This document shows, piece after piece, positions 49,890 to 59,289 of a stretch of DNA of 64,000 nt. The stretch is from NCBI RefSeq assembly GCF_001425085.1, contig NZ_LMDN01000003.1:126763-190762 (forward strand). Direction: 5' to 3'. Source of the stretch: Leifsonia sp. Root4. GTDB taxonomy: Bacteria > Actinomycetota > Actinomycetes > Actinomycetales > Microbacteriaceae. Under the pieces are notes generated by a model. The model was not told the origin of the DNA. It did no database searches and saw only the letters and a program-made list of their open reading frames with translations. Each line of letters begins with the position of its first letter. Position 1 is the first letter of the stretch. A program made the translations under genes and the position numbers.

Positions 49890-50002
49890 CCCGCACGACA
49901 CGCCGAATCATTCGTGCGGATGTCGTTGCCGGGGAGCCCCGCTCTCGGTAGCGTTGCTCTGGTGGGGTGCACACACCCCGTTGACGTTTGAGAGGCAGCC
50001 GC

Positions 50003-50554
50003 ATGAGTGAACTCAGTCGAAGCGAGAAAGACCGCTACGACCTCGGTCTGCTCTTCACCGACGGCTTGCCCGAACTCGATGACTCGGCAGGCTATCGCGG
50101 CGCCGTTGCGGCCCGCGCGGCCGGCATCAGCTACCGCCAGCTCGACTACTGGGCCCGCACTGAGCTCGTAGAGCCCACCGTGCGTGGGGCAGCAGGCTCC
50201 GGATCGCAGCGTCTCTACGGTTTCCGCGACATCCTCGTACTCAAGCTCGTCAAGCGCCTTCTCGACACCGGGATCTCGCTTCAGCAGATCCGCACGGCCG
50301 TCAACCAGCTGCGTGAAAGCGGCGTGAACGACCTCGCCCAGACCACGCTGATGAGCGATGGGGCCAGTGTCTACCTGTGCACATCGGATGACGAGGTCAT
50401 CGACCTGGTCAGCCGTGGTCAGGGCGTCTTCGGCATCGCCGTCGGCAAGGTGCTGCGTGAGGTCGAGACGAGCCTCGTCGAGCTCAACGTGCAGAACGCG
50501 GATGCCGGCGACGAACTCGCCGCCCGTCGCGTCAGCCGCAAGAAGATCTCCTGA
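50003..50554 (+). CDS. MerR family regulator (Rv1830-like)
   Basis: A 183-residue MerR-type regulator. The winged helix is RAAGISYRQLDYWARTELVE with GSQRLYGFRDILVLKLVKRL, followed by a dimer helix and an extra domain (ASVYLCTSDDEVIDLVSRGQ). It corresponds to the second MerR gene (Rv1830) of the mycobacterial garA region. The Rv1829-type bifunctional nuclease gene normally between the two regulators is missing here. The ATG at 50003 has AGAGG eight bases upstream. Confidence 0.9.
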   Translation: MSELSRSEKDRYDLGLLFTDGLPELDDSAGYRGAVAARAAGISYRQLDYWARTELVEPTVRGAAGSGSQRLYGFRDILVLKLVKRLLDTGISLQQIRTAVNQLRESGVNDLAQTTLMSDGASVYLCTSDDEVIDLVSRGQGVFGIAVGKVLREVETSLVELNVQNADAGDELAARRVSRKKIS

Positions 50555-50586
50555 CCTTCAGCGGGTTTTCGACGAAAACCCGCTGG

Positions 50587-51006
50587 TTGAGCTTGTCGAA
50601 ACCAACTGCCCGCCACCGATGGCGAAACCCTATCCGTTGGTTGAGCTTGTCGAAACCCTGTTCGTTGGTTGAGCTTGTCGAAACCGTGACCGTTGGTTGA
50701 GCTTGTCGAAACCCTGTCCGTTGGTTGAGCTTGTCGAAACCGTGTCCGTTGGTTGAGCTTGTCGAAACCAACTGCCCGCAACCGGCGACTGCACCAGCAT
50801 CGCTTGCGGCTGCCGGGGTTGCCTGAGTTTGGGCTGCCGCCTTTCGTAACGCTGCGCGTCACGCTGGTTGAGCTTGTCGAAACCGTGTCCGTTGGTTGAG
50901 CTTGTCGAAACCAGCTGCCCGCAACCGGCGACTGCACCAGCATCGCTTGCGGTTCCCGGGGTTGCCTGAGTTGAGGCTGCCGCCTTTCGTGACGCTGCGC
51001 GTCACG
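50587..51006. repeat. Array of TTGAGCTTGTCGAAACC repeats with a 92-bp duplication
   Basis: Eight copies of TTGAGCTTGTCGAAACC begin at 50587, 50641, 50669, 50697, 50725, 50753, 50868 and 50896. Five are in strict 28-bp period (50641-50769) and the last two are also 28 bp apart. A 92-bp segment is duplicated at 50772-50863 and 50915-51006. The array fills the 456-base gap between the convergent MerR and ParA genes; no ORF in it is credible. It looks like a REP-type element family. Confidence 0.9.
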
Positions 51007-51010
51007 CGCG

Positions 51011-51823
51011 TTACGCGGGGTTCTCCGCGTACTTCTCGATCTTCGCGGTGCGCAGCACGCGGTCGAGCAGCTGGTCGAAGTAGCGCGAGAGTTCCTGCGC
51101 GCTGTCGCCGGGCCAGATGTGCAGCGGCTGGGCAGCGCCCTGCGCCTGCTGCAGCGATGTGCGCTCCGGCAGCTGCGGGCTGAGCACGAGCGGTCCGAAC
51201 ATGTCGCGCAGCTCCTTGATGCGGAACTGGTGCTCGAGGGATGCCGTGCGGGCACGGTTGACGATGATGCCGAGCGGCTGCAGGCGCGGCGAGAGGCCGC
51301 GGCGGATCTCCTCGATCGCGCGCAGTGCGCGGTCGGCTGCTGCCACGGAGAAGAGTCCGGGCTCCGTGACGACGGCGACACGGTCGCTGGCCGCCCAGGC
51401 GGTGCGGGTGAGCGCATTCAGCGACGGAGCGCAGTCGATCAGGACGAGTTCGTAATCTTTCTCAACATTCGCGAGCGCTTCTTCGAGCTTCCAGATGTCG
51501 CGGATGCTCGGGTGCGGCCCGTCGAAGTTGATGGCAGACGGGCTGCCGATCATCACATCGATGACGCTGCCTGCCCTGCCCTTGGTCCAGCCGGACGGCG
51601 CGATGGCCGCGCGCACCACCTTTTCCTTGGGAGAAGCGAGCACGTCGGAGACATTGAGGTGCCCCGCGACTTGGATATCCATGCCGGTGGAGACGTCGGA
51701 CTGCGGGTCCAAGTCCACCACGAGGGTTCGGATGCCGCGCGCGAAGGCCGCCGATGCAAGACCCAGAGTCACTGTGGTCTTGCCGACGCCTCCCTTGAGG
51801 GAGCTGACAGAGAGAACGTGCAC
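51011..51823 (-). CDS. ParA family ATPase
   Basis: A 270-residue ParA/MinD-type ATPase. The deviant Walker A is [12 protein letters not shown] (K10 and K15), Walker A' is VVDLDPQSDVSTGMD, and Walker B is YELVLIDCAPSLNALTRT. No parB lies next to it, so it is an orphan ParA; roles in positioning of protein complexes are common for such genes. It resembles ParA proteins found beside pyc in other actinobacteria, as I recall. GTG 51823 begins the conserved part and has AGGT only weakly placed upstream. Confidence 0.9.
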   Translation of the reverse strand: MHVLSVSSLKGGVGKTTVTLGLASAAFARGIRTLVVDLDPQSDVSTGMDIQVAGHLNVSDVLASPKEKVVRAAIAPSGWTKGRAGSVIDVMIGSPSAINFDGPHPSIRDIWKLEEALANVEKDYELVLIDCAPSLNALTRTAWAASDRVAVVTEPGLFSVAAADRALRAIEEIRRGLSPRLQPLGIIVNRARTASLEHQFRIKELRDMFGPLVLSPQLPERTSLQQAQGAAQPLHIWPGDSAQELSRYFDQLLDRVLRTAKIEKYAENPA

Positions 51824-51899
51824 AAGAAGACACGTTACCTTCACTAGTCTTAGAGAACCTAACCGTTGGCTGAGTGCCCGGGGTGTTTGAAAGGCTTGC

Positions 51900-54800
51900 A
51901 TGTTCCAGAAGATCCTTGTTGCCAATCGAGGCGAAATCGCCATTCGTGCATTTCGAGCTGCTGTGGAGCTCGGGGCGAAGACGGTCGCCGTCTTCCCCTA
52001 TGAGGACCGCAACTCCCTGCACCGACTGAAGGCCGATGAGGCCTACCAGATCGGTGAGCCCGGTCACCCGGTGCGCGCCTACCTCGACGTCAACGAGATC
52101 ATCCGCGTTGCACTGGACAGTGGCGCGGACGCCATCTACCCGGGCTACGGATTCCTCTCTGAGAACCCGGAGCTGGCCGAGGCCGCCCGTGCCAACGGCA
52201 TCACCTTCATCGGCCCGCAGAAGGAAGTTCTGGAGATGGCCGGGAACAAGGTCACCGCCAAGGAGCACGCCATCGCAGCCGGCGTGCCCGTGCTGAAGTC
52301 GACGCCGCCCTCGCGCGACGTCGACCTGCTCATCTCCCAGGCCGACGACATCGGCTTCCCGATCTTCGCCAAGGCCGTCGCCGGCGGTGGCGGTCGCGGC
52401 ATGCGCCGCGTCAACACCAAGGCCGAGCTGCGCGGATCGCTCGAAGAGGCGATGCGCGAGGCCGACAGCGCCTTCGGCGACGCCACGATGTTCCTCGAGC
52501 AGGCCGTGCTTCGCCCGCGTCACATCGAGGTGCAGATCCTCGCCGACGCCCAGGGTGGCACCGTGCACCTGTTCGAGCGGGACTGCTCCGTGCAGCGCCG
52601 CCACCAGAAGGTCGTCGAGATCGCCCCGGCGCCGAACCTCAGCGACGAGAAGCGTGCGGAGCTCTACGCCGACGCCATCGCCTTCGCGAAGTCGATCAAC
52701 TACGTCAACGCCGGAACCGTCGAGTTCCTGCTCGACACCGCGGGCGAGCGCGCCGGCGAGCACGTCTTCATCGAGATGAACCCGCGCATCCAGGTCGAGC
52801 ACACCGTCACAGAAGAGGTGACGGATGTCGACCTCGTGCAGGCGCAGATCCGTATCGCGGCGGGGGAGACCCTCGTCGATCTCGGGCTCGAGCAGAAGGA
52901 CATCAAGCTGCGCGGTGCCGCACTGCAGTGCCGCATCACGACCGAGGATCCGACGGCTGGATTCCGCCCGGACACCGGCAAGATCACGACCTACCGCTCT
53001 CCGGGCGGGGCCGGCATCCGCCTCGATGGTGGAACCATCAACCCCGGTGCCCAGATCAGCCCGCACTTCGACTCGATGCTCGCCAAGCTCACCTGCCGCG
53101 GCCGTGACTTCGGTGCGGCCGTCGCCCGCTCCAAGCGCGCACTGGCCGAGTTCCGCATCCGCGGTGTCTCCACGAACATCTCCTTCCTGCAGGCCGTGCT
53201 CGAGGACCCGTCCTTCGCCGCCGGTGACCTCAGCACCTCCTTCATCGACGAGCGCCCGCAGCTGCTGCGTGGCCGCGTCTCCAAGGACCGTGGAACCAAG
53301 ATCCTGAACTGGCTGGCGGATGTCACCGTCAACCAGCCCAACGGCAAGCCGATCTCCCTCGTGCACCCGGCCGACAAACTGCCCAAGCTCGACCTCTCGA
53401 CGCCGGCCCCGGCCGGATCGCGTCAGAAGTTGCAGGAGCTCGGCCCGGTCGGCTTCGCTGCCGCGCTGCGTGCACAGACGGCGCTGGCCGTGACGGACAC
53501 GACGTTCCGCGACGCCCACCAGTCGCTGCTCGCCACCCGGGTGCGCACCCGCGACCTCGTCGCCGTTGCCCCGTACGTCTCCCGCCTCACCCCGGAGCTG
53601 CTCTCGGTCGAGGCCTGGGGCGGTGCAACGTACGACGTTGCCCTCCGCTTCCTCGGCGAAGACCCCTGGGAGCGTCTGGCAGCCCTCCGTGAGGCGCTGC
53701 CGAACATCAACCTGCAGATGCTGCTCCGCGGCCGCAACACGGTCGGCTACACGCCGTACCCGACCGAGGTGACCGACGCATTCGTGCGCGAGGCCGCATC
53801 GACCGGCGTCGACATCTTCCGCATCTTCGACGCACTCAACGACGTGTCGCAGATGCGCCCGGCCATCGAGTCCGTGCTCGAGACCGGTCACGCCATCGCC
53901 GAGGTCGCCGTCTGCTACACCGGTGACCTCCTCGACCCGGCAGAAGACCTCTACACGCTCGACTATTACCTGCGTCTGGCCGAGCAGATCGTCGAGTCCG
54001 GCGCGCACATCCTGGCGATCAAGGACATGGCGGGCCTCCTGCGCCCCGCCGCCGCCGAGAAGCTCGTCGGCGCCTTCCGCGAGCGTTTCGACCTGCCCGT
54101 TCACGTGCACACCCACGACACGCCTGGTGGCCAGCTGGCGACGCTGTTGGCAGCTGCCCGTGCCGGCGCCGACGCGGTCGACGTGGCATCCGCCCCCATG
54201 GCCGGAACCACCAGCCAGCCCTCCGCCTCCTCGCTCGTCGCCGCGCTCGCGCACACCGAGCGTGACACCGGCATCTCGCTGGACGGCATCTCGAGCCTTG
54301 AGCCGTACTGGGAGGCCGTTCGCCAGGTCTACCGCCCGTTCGAGTCCGGCCTCGCCGGCCCGACCGGCCGCGTCTACAAGCACGAGATCCCCGGCGGCCA
54401 GCTCTCCAACCTGCGCCAGCAGGCGATCGCCCTCGGCCTCGCCGACGACTTCGAGCTCGTCGAAGACATGTACGCGGCCGCCAACACGATCCTCGGCCGC
54501 GTGCCCAAGGTCACTCCCTCATCGAAGGTCGTCGGCGACCTCGCCCTGCACCTGGCCGCCGTGCGCGCCGACCCGGCCGACTTCGCCGAGAACCCCGACA
54601 AGTACGACGTGCCGGACTCGGTCGTCGGCTTCATGGCCGGAGAGCTCGGCGAGCTGCCGGGCGGCTGGCCCGAGCCCTTCCGCAGCAAGGTGCTCGCGGG
54701 CAAGAACATCCGCATCGGCGTCACCGAGATAAGCCAGGAGGACCGCGAGGGCCTCGAGGCCGACAGCGACACCCGTCGCTCGACGCTGAACCGCCTGCTC

Positions 54801-55304
54801 TTCCCCGCGCCGACCCGTCAGTTCGAGCAAATCCGCGAACTCTTCGGTGACCTCTCCAGCGTCGACACCCTCGACTACCTCTACGGCCTGCGCCCCGGCG
54901 GTGAGCACGTCGTCGAGATCTCGAAGGGCGTGCGCCTCTACGCCGGGCTCGAAGCCATCGGTGAGGCCGACGACAAGGGCATGCGCACCGTCATGACCAT
55001 CCTCAACGGCCAGCTGCGCCCCGTGTTCGTGCGCGACCGCAGCATCACCGTCGAGTCCAAGGTCGCCGAGAAGGCCGACGCCTCTCAGCCCGGCCAGATT
55101 GCGGCCCCGTTCTCGGGCGTCGTCACGCTGCAGCTGGAGCTCGGAGCCGAGGTCGCGGCCGGTCAGGCCGTCGCCTCGATCGAGGCGATGAAGATGGAAG
55201 CGGCGATCACCTCACCCATTGCGGGCGTGCTTGAGCGCCTCGCGATCCCCAAGACGCAGCAGGTCGATGCCGGTGATCTTCTCGTGGTTGTGCGTCCGCG
55301 CTAA
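51900..55304 (+). CDS. pyc: Pyruvate carboxylase
   Basis: A 1134-residue biotin enzyme that makes oxaloacetate from pyruvate, bicarbonate and ATP. Domains in order: biotin carboxylase (MFQKILVANRGEIAIRAFRA, ATP-grasp AGGGGRGMRRV), carboxyltransferase (TDTTFRDAHQSLLATRVRTR), and biotin carrier with EAMKMEA (biotinyl lysine K1098). All are complete and of usual length. It is divergent from the ParA gene, 76 bases apart, and is followed 41 bases later by a MinD-like gene. Confidence 0.98.
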   Translation: MFQKILVANRGEIAIRAFRAAVELGAKTVAVFPYEDRNSLHRLKADEAYQIGEPGHPVRAYLDVNEIIRVALDSGADAIYPGYGFLSENPELAEAARANGITFIGPQKEVLEMAGNKVTAKEHAIAAGVPVLKSTPPSRDVDLLISQADDIGFPIFAKAVAGGGGRGMRRVNTKAELRGSLEEAMREADSAFGDATMFLEQAVLRPRHIEVQILADAQGGTVHLFERDCSVQRRHQKVVEIAPAPNLSDEKRAELYADAIAFAKSINYVNAGTVEFLLDTAGERAGEHVFIEMNPRIQVEHTVTEEVTDVDLVQAQIRIAAGETLVDLGLEQKDIKLRGAALQCRITTEDPTAGFRPDTGKITTYRSPGGAGIRLDGGTINPGAQISPHFDSMLAKLTCRGRDFGAAVARSKRALAEFRIRGVSTNISFLQAVLEDPSFAAGDLSTSFIDERPQLLRGRVSKDRGTKILNWLADVTVNQPNGKPISLVHPADKLPKLDLSTPAPAGSRQKLQELGPVGFAAALRAQTALAVTDTTFRDAHQSLLATRVRTRDLVAVAPYVSRLTPELLSVEAWGGATYDVALRFLGEDPWERLAALREALPNINLQMLLRGRNTVGYTPYPTEVTDAFVREAASTGVDIFRIFDALNDVSQMRPAIESVLETGHAIAEVAVCYTGDLLDPAEDLYTLDYYLRLAEQIVESGAHILAIKDMAGLLRPAAAEKLVGAFRERFDLPVHVHTHDTPGGQLATLLAAARAGADAVDVASAPMAGTTSQPSASSLVAALAHTERDTGISLDGISSLEPYWEAVRQVYRPFESGLAGPTGRVYKHEIPGGQLSNLRQQAIALGLADDFELVEDMYAAANTILGRVPKVTPSSKVVGDLALHLAAVRADPADFAENPDKYDVPDSVVGFMAGELGELPGGWPEPFRSKVLAGKNIRIGVTEISQEDREGLEADSDTRRSTLNRLLFPAPTRQFEQIRELFGDLSSVDTLDYLYGLRPGGEHVVEISKGVRLYAGLEAIGEADDKGMRTVMTILNGQLRPVFVRDRSITVESKVAEKADASQPGQIAAPFSGVVTLQLELGAEVAAGQAVASIEAMKMEAAITSPIAGVLERLAIPKTQQVDAGDLLVVVRPR

Positions 55305-55345
55305 ACTGGAACGCTAGTTCTACCCGAAATAAGGGGAAATACACC

Positions 55346-56722
55346 GTGCCCAACACGAAGACGAGCAACGACGAGTACAACAGCGAGCTGCCGCCGGAAT
55401 CGGTCGACAGCCTCGCCTCGTCGCTGCCGGAGAGCCTGAGCGTTCAGGTTGACCTCCCGGCTGCTCCCGCCCGCGTCATGCCAGCAGATGAGGTCGCCGT
55501 TGCGATCGATGAGGTGGCCGTCAATCCGGGCTTCGTCGACTCCACCGAGCCGACCACGACGTCCATCGAGGTAGTCACGCCGCCGCTGCGCCGCTCCAGC
55601 TACTCGGCCGTGCCGTCATCCGGAACGTCGAGCGCCTCACCGTACGACGCCCTGCTGGCGACGGACGCCGCGGCGGCAGCCCAGCACTCGCGCCGCGACC
55701 GCGTGCGCTCAGAACATGTCGACATCGGCTCGAACAGCGCGTACGAGCAGGTGGCGGAGCAGCGCCGCGGCGACGGACCAGAGGATGCGGGCATGCTCAC
55801 CTCCGAGCGTCTGCTCGAAGTGAACCGGCGCACCCGCCCGGCCCCCAAGGGTGGCTGGAACCGATTCGTCTACAACGCGACCTTCCACGGCGTGAATCTC
55901 GGCGACTCGGCGAAGGTACGGGCCGAACAGGCTCTGACCGACCGCATCGCCAAGCAGTTCAACGGCGGAACGCGCTTCGTGCCGATCCTCACCCGCAAGG
56001 GCGGCGTCGGCAAGACCACCGTCACGACCCTGCTGGGCATGGCGCTGGCCGATGCCCGCGAAGACCGCATCATCGCCGTCGACGCCAACCCGGACCGCGG
56101 CACGCTCTCCGAGCGCGTCACGAAGCAGACCCGCGCCACCGTGCGCGACGTCGTCACCAAGGCGCACACCATCAACGGCTTCACCGACTTCTCCTCGCTG
56201 GTCTCCCGCGATGACACGCGCCTCGACATCCTCGCCTCCGACACGGACCCGATGCTCTCCGAGGCCTTCGACGAGAACGACTACAACGTCGTCGCCGACC
56301 TGGCCGCGCGCTTCTACTCCGTCGTGCTGACCGACTGCGGCACCGGCATCGTGCACTCCGTGATGCGGGCGACGCTGCAGCGGGCCGACTCGATCGTGAT
56401 CGTCTCCGGCGGCAGCGTCGACGAGGCGCGCCTGGCATCCGAGACCCTGACCTGGCTGGAGGCCAACGGCTACGGCGACCTCGTGCGCAACGCGGTCGTC
56501 GCCATCAACACGGCGACCCAGGGCACGAACCTCGTCAAGCTTGAAGAGATCGAGTCGCACTTCCAGTCGCGTGTGCGCGAGATCGTGCGCATTCCCTACG
56601 ACCCGCAGCTGGCCGCTGGCTCCGTCGTCAACTACGCCGATCTGAAGCCGCTGACGCGTCACTCCGCCCGTACCCTCGCCGCGCTCGTGGTCGAGGGGCT
56701 CCCGAGCGACAGGGCGCTGTAG
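55346..56722 (+). CDS. MinD/ParA-like ATPase with long disordered N-terminus
   Basis: 458 residues. The first 200 are acidic and Ser/Ala/Pro-rich with no recognisable domain. The ATPase domain starts near 210: [20 protein letters not shown] (K218, K223), then [16 protein letters not shown], and [20 protein letters not shown] in place of Walker B. Similar proteins with disordered N-termini occur in actinobacteria near secretion and polarity genes. The function is unknown. GTG 55346 has AAGGGGAAA seven bases before it. Confidence 0.87.
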   Translation: MPNTKTSNDEYNSELPPESVDSLASSLPESLSVQVDLPAAPARVMPADEVAVAIDEVAVNPGFVDSTEPTTTSIEVVTPPLRRSSYSAVPSSGTSSASPYDALLATDAAAAAQHSRRDRVRSEHVDIGSNSAYEQVAEQRRGDGPEDAGMLTSERLLEVNRRTRPAPKGGWNRFVYNATFHGVNLGDSAKVRAEQALTDRIAKQFNGGTRFVPILTRKGGVGKTTVTTLLGMALADAREDRIIAVDANPDRGTLSERVTKQTRATVRDVVTKAHTINGFTDFSSLVSRDDTRLDILASDTDPMLSEAFDENDYNVVADLAARFYSVVLTDCGTGIVHSVMRATLQRADSIVIVSGGSVDEARLASETLTWLEANGYGDLVRNAVVAINTATQGTNLVKLEEIESHFQSRVREIVRIPYDPQLAAGSVVNYADLKPLTRHSARTLAALVVEGLPSDRAL

Positions 56723-56730
56723 GCCAGCAT

Positions 56731-57222
56731 ATGACCGTTCGCGAGATCCGCCTCTTCGGCGACCCCGTCTTGAAAACCGTTTCCGACCCGATCCGCCTGG
56801 TCGACGCCCGCGTGCGCGCACTCGTCGACGACCTGATCGACAGCGTCAAACTGCCCGGCCGTGCCGGCGTCGCTGCACCGCAGATCGGCGTGAACCTGCG
56901 CGCGTTCAGCTACAACGTCGACGGCGAGATCGGCTACATCCTGAACCCCGTGATCGAGGAGCTCTCCGGAGAACCGGAGCTCGTCGGTGAGGGATGCCTC
57001 TCGGTGCCGGAACTCTGGCACGACACGATGCGCTATCCCTTCGCCAGGGTGAGCGGTGTCGACCTCGATGGCAACGCCATCGAACTCTCCGGCAACGGGC
57101 TGATGGCGCAGGCCCTGCAGCACGAGACCGATCACCTCGACGGGATGCTCTACCTCGATCGGCTCGACAAGGAACGGCGTCGGGTCGCGATGAAGGAAGT
57201 CCGCGAGTCCGCCTGGTTCTGA
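56731..57222 (+). CDS. def: Peptide deformylase
   Basis: A 163-residue metalloenzyme removing the formyl group from new proteins. The three motifs are [17 protein letters not shown], and QHETDHLDG, with the metal ligands Cys and two His and the catalytic Glu intact. The first motif has GVAAPQ instead of GLAAPQ, a mild variant seen in actinobacteria. It starts eight bases after the MinD-like gene and ends at a perfect-palindrome terminator. Confidence 0.96.
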   Translation: MTVREIRLFGDPVLKTVSDPIRLVDARVRALVDDLIDSVKLPGRAGVAAPQIGVNLRAFSYNVDGEIGYILNPVIEELSGEPELVGEGCLSVPELWHDTMRYPFARVSGVDLDGNAIELSGNGLMAQALQHETDHLDGMLYLDRLDKERRRVAMKEVRESAWF

Positions 57223-57232
57223 CCGGGCGCGG

Positions 57233-57278
57233 CAACGCAGAAGGGCCGGTCACGATCGTGACCGGCCCTTCTGCGTTG
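57233..57278. terminator. Bidirectional terminator, perfect palindrome
   Basis: Arms of 23 bases (57233-57255 and 57256-57278) are exactly complementary with no spacer. It separates convergent def and the acyl-CoA ligase gene, whose stop lies eight bases away. Confidence 0.9.
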
Positions 57279-57285
57279 TGCGGAG

Positions 57286-59115
57286 CTACTGCTGCAGGCT
57301 GATGCCCTCAGTCGCCGGTGCTCCGGCGTACATGCTCTCGATCTCTCCCGCGAAGTCCTGCAAGATGATGTTGCGCTTGATGCTGAGCTTCGGCGTGAGG
57401 TGGCCACTGGCCTCCGTCAGTTCGAGCGCGAGGACTCGGAACTTGCGGATCGACTCGGCCCGCGAGACGGTCTCGTTGGCCGCATCGACTGCACGCTGCA
57501 ACTCGGCCAGCACGGCCGGGTTGGCGCACGCCTCGTCGAGGGTCATCGCCGCGTCTTCGCCGTTGTTGTTCAGCCACACCGGCAGCATCTCTGGATCAAG
57601 GGTGATCAGCGCCGAGATGAACGGCTTCTGATCCCCGACCACGACGACCTGCCCGACGAGCGGGTTGGATCGGATCGGGTCCTCCAGCGCGGCGGGGGCG
57701 ACATTCTTGCCGCCGGCCGTGACGATGATCTCCTTCTTGCGGCCGGTGATGGTCAGGAAACCGTCGGAATCGAACGAGCCGATGTCGCCCGTCTTCAGCC
57801 AGCCGTCGTTGAACGTCGCCGCGGTGGCCTCTGGATTGTTCCAGTACTCCTTGAAGACGCAGATGCCCTTCACCTCGATCTCGCCATCGTCGGCGATACG
57901 CACGGCGTTGCCGGACAGGGGCGGGCCGACGGTGCCGATCTTGGCCTTGGTCGCGAGGTTCACGGTCGCGGGCGCCGTGGTCTCGGTGAGTCCGTAGCCC
58001 TCGAGGATTGTGATGCCCAGCGAGTGGTAGAAGTGACCGAGGCGCTGGCCGAGCGGCGCGGAGCCGGAGACGGCGTACTGAACCTTGCCGCCGAGGGCGG
58101 CACGGATCTTCTTCAGAACGAGCGTGTCGTACAGCTTGAACTTGAGCGCGAGGCCGAGCGGGACCTTGCCGGCCTCGACCGCCTTCGAGTGGGCGACGGC
58201 GATGTCGGCAGCGCGGCGGAAGATCGCGCCCTTGCCGCCTGCCTCTGCCTTCTGCTCCGAGCTGTTGTAGACCTTCTCGAAGACACGGGGCACCGCAAGC
58301 AGGAACGTCGGCTGGAAGCTCGCCATCGACGGCAGCAGCTGCTTGGTGTCCGGCTGGTGACCGACGCGCACGCCGGCGTGCACGCAGAGCACCGTGATGA
58401 AACGGGCGAACACGTGTGCCGTCGTGATGAAGAGCAGGGTCGATGCTCCGCCGGGAGCGGTGAGCACCTCTTTGAGGGAGACGCCGGCGTTGCGGGAGAG
58501 CTCGAGGAAGTTCGAGTGCGTCAGCACACATCCGCGCGGCTTGCCGGTGGAGCCGGAGGTGTAGATGAGCGTCGCCATGTCCTCGCCGACGGCAAGGTTG
58601 CGGCGGCGTTCGATCTCGGCATCCGGAACCTCGGTGCCGGCCGCGATCAACTTGTCGAGGTCGCCGAGGTCGATCTGCCAGACATTGGCGACGGCGGGCA
58701 GCTCGGCGCGCACCTCGTCGAAACGGGCGAAGTGATCGGCGGTCTCGAGGATCACCGATGTGGCGCCGGAGTCGGTGAGGTTCCACCGCACCTGGCTGGG
58801 GGAGCTGGTCTCGTAGACGGGCACCAGGATGGCGCCGGCGAACCACGTGGCGAAGTCGATGAGCGTCCACTCATAGCGGGTCTTGCTCATCAGCCCGATC
58901 TTGTCACCGGGCTGGATGCCGGAGGCGACGAGGCCCTTGGCCAGAGCAACGACCCGCGCGTGGAACTCAGCGGTCGTGACGGGCTTCCAGCCCGCACCGT
59001 CCGGCAGAGAGAACAACACGAGCTCGGGTGTTGCCGCGACACGTTGGACCAGCAGGTCGGTGATATTCGCCTGAGGATCCGCTGCGACGACAGCGGGCGT
59101 TGAAAATTCTTGCAC
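57286..59115 (-). CDS. fadD: AMP-dependent long-chain fatty acid-CoA ligase
   Basis: A 609-residue acyl-adenylate-forming enzyme that activates fatty acids to acyl-CoA. The P-loop is YTSGSTGKPRG (185-195), with the ligase motifs GYGLTETTAPATVNL and WLKTGDIGSFDSDGFLTITG and the closing lysine region DFAGEIESMYA. It is of the FadD15-type length. GTG 59115 has AAAGGAG six bases upstream. The large plus-strand ORF opposite it is a shadow. Confidence 0.93.
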   Translation of the reverse strand: MQEFSTPAVVAADPQANITDLLVQRVAATPELVLFSLPDGAGWKPVTTAEFHARVVALAKGLVASGIQPGDKIGLMSKTRYEWTLIDFATWFAGAILVPVYETSSPSQVRWNLTDSGATSVILETADHFARFDEVRAELPAVANVWQIDLGDLDKLIAAGTEVPDAEIERRRNLAVGEDMATLIYTSGSTGKPRGCVLTHSNFLELSRNAGVSLKEVLTAPGGASTLLFITTAHVFARFITVLCVHAGVRVGHQPDTKQLLPSMASFQPTFLLAVPRVFEKVYNSSEQKAEAGGKGAIFRRAADIAVAHSKAVEAGKVPLGLALKFKLYDTLVLKKIRAALGGKVQYAVSGSAPLGQRLGHFYHSLGITILEGYGLTETTAPATVNLATKAKIGTVGPPLSGNAVRIADDGEIEVKGICVFKEYWNNPEATAATFNDGWLKTGDIGSFDSDGFLTITGRKKEIIVTAGGKNVAPAALEDPIRSNPLVGQVVVVGDQKPFISALITLDPEMLPVWLNNNGEDAAMTLDEACANPAVLAELQRAVDAANETVSRAESIRKFRVLALELTEASGHLTPKLSIKRNIILQDFAGEIESMYAGAPATEGISLQQ

Positions 59116-59289
59116 GGCAACTCCTTTGGTACCGGAAATGTATAGAACCCACTCTATCGGCGTGTGAACGCGTCACGCGGCCGAGGCGAAGACCGTCCCG
59201 GAATACTGATTGACTTACACTCTAATGTGGTGCGCGCATGCCCTTCGGGACGCCGCCGCCCTGAATTTCACGACGAAAGGCTGTTGCAC

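Noticed and set aside
50587-50916. CRISPR-like array
   Set aside because: Repeats of 17-21 bases recur at 28-bp period, leaving variable stretches of about 7-11 bases, far too short for spacers, and these are nearly identical. No cas genes are present.
51462-54383. 973-codon minus-strand ORF opposite pyc
   Set aside because: A frame shadow of the high-GC pyc gene: low-complexity Gly/Val/Asp/Arg content without domain signatures. The same holds for the long antisense ORFs at 693-2441, 15445-17001, 37363-38754, 43843-45909 and 57400-59103.
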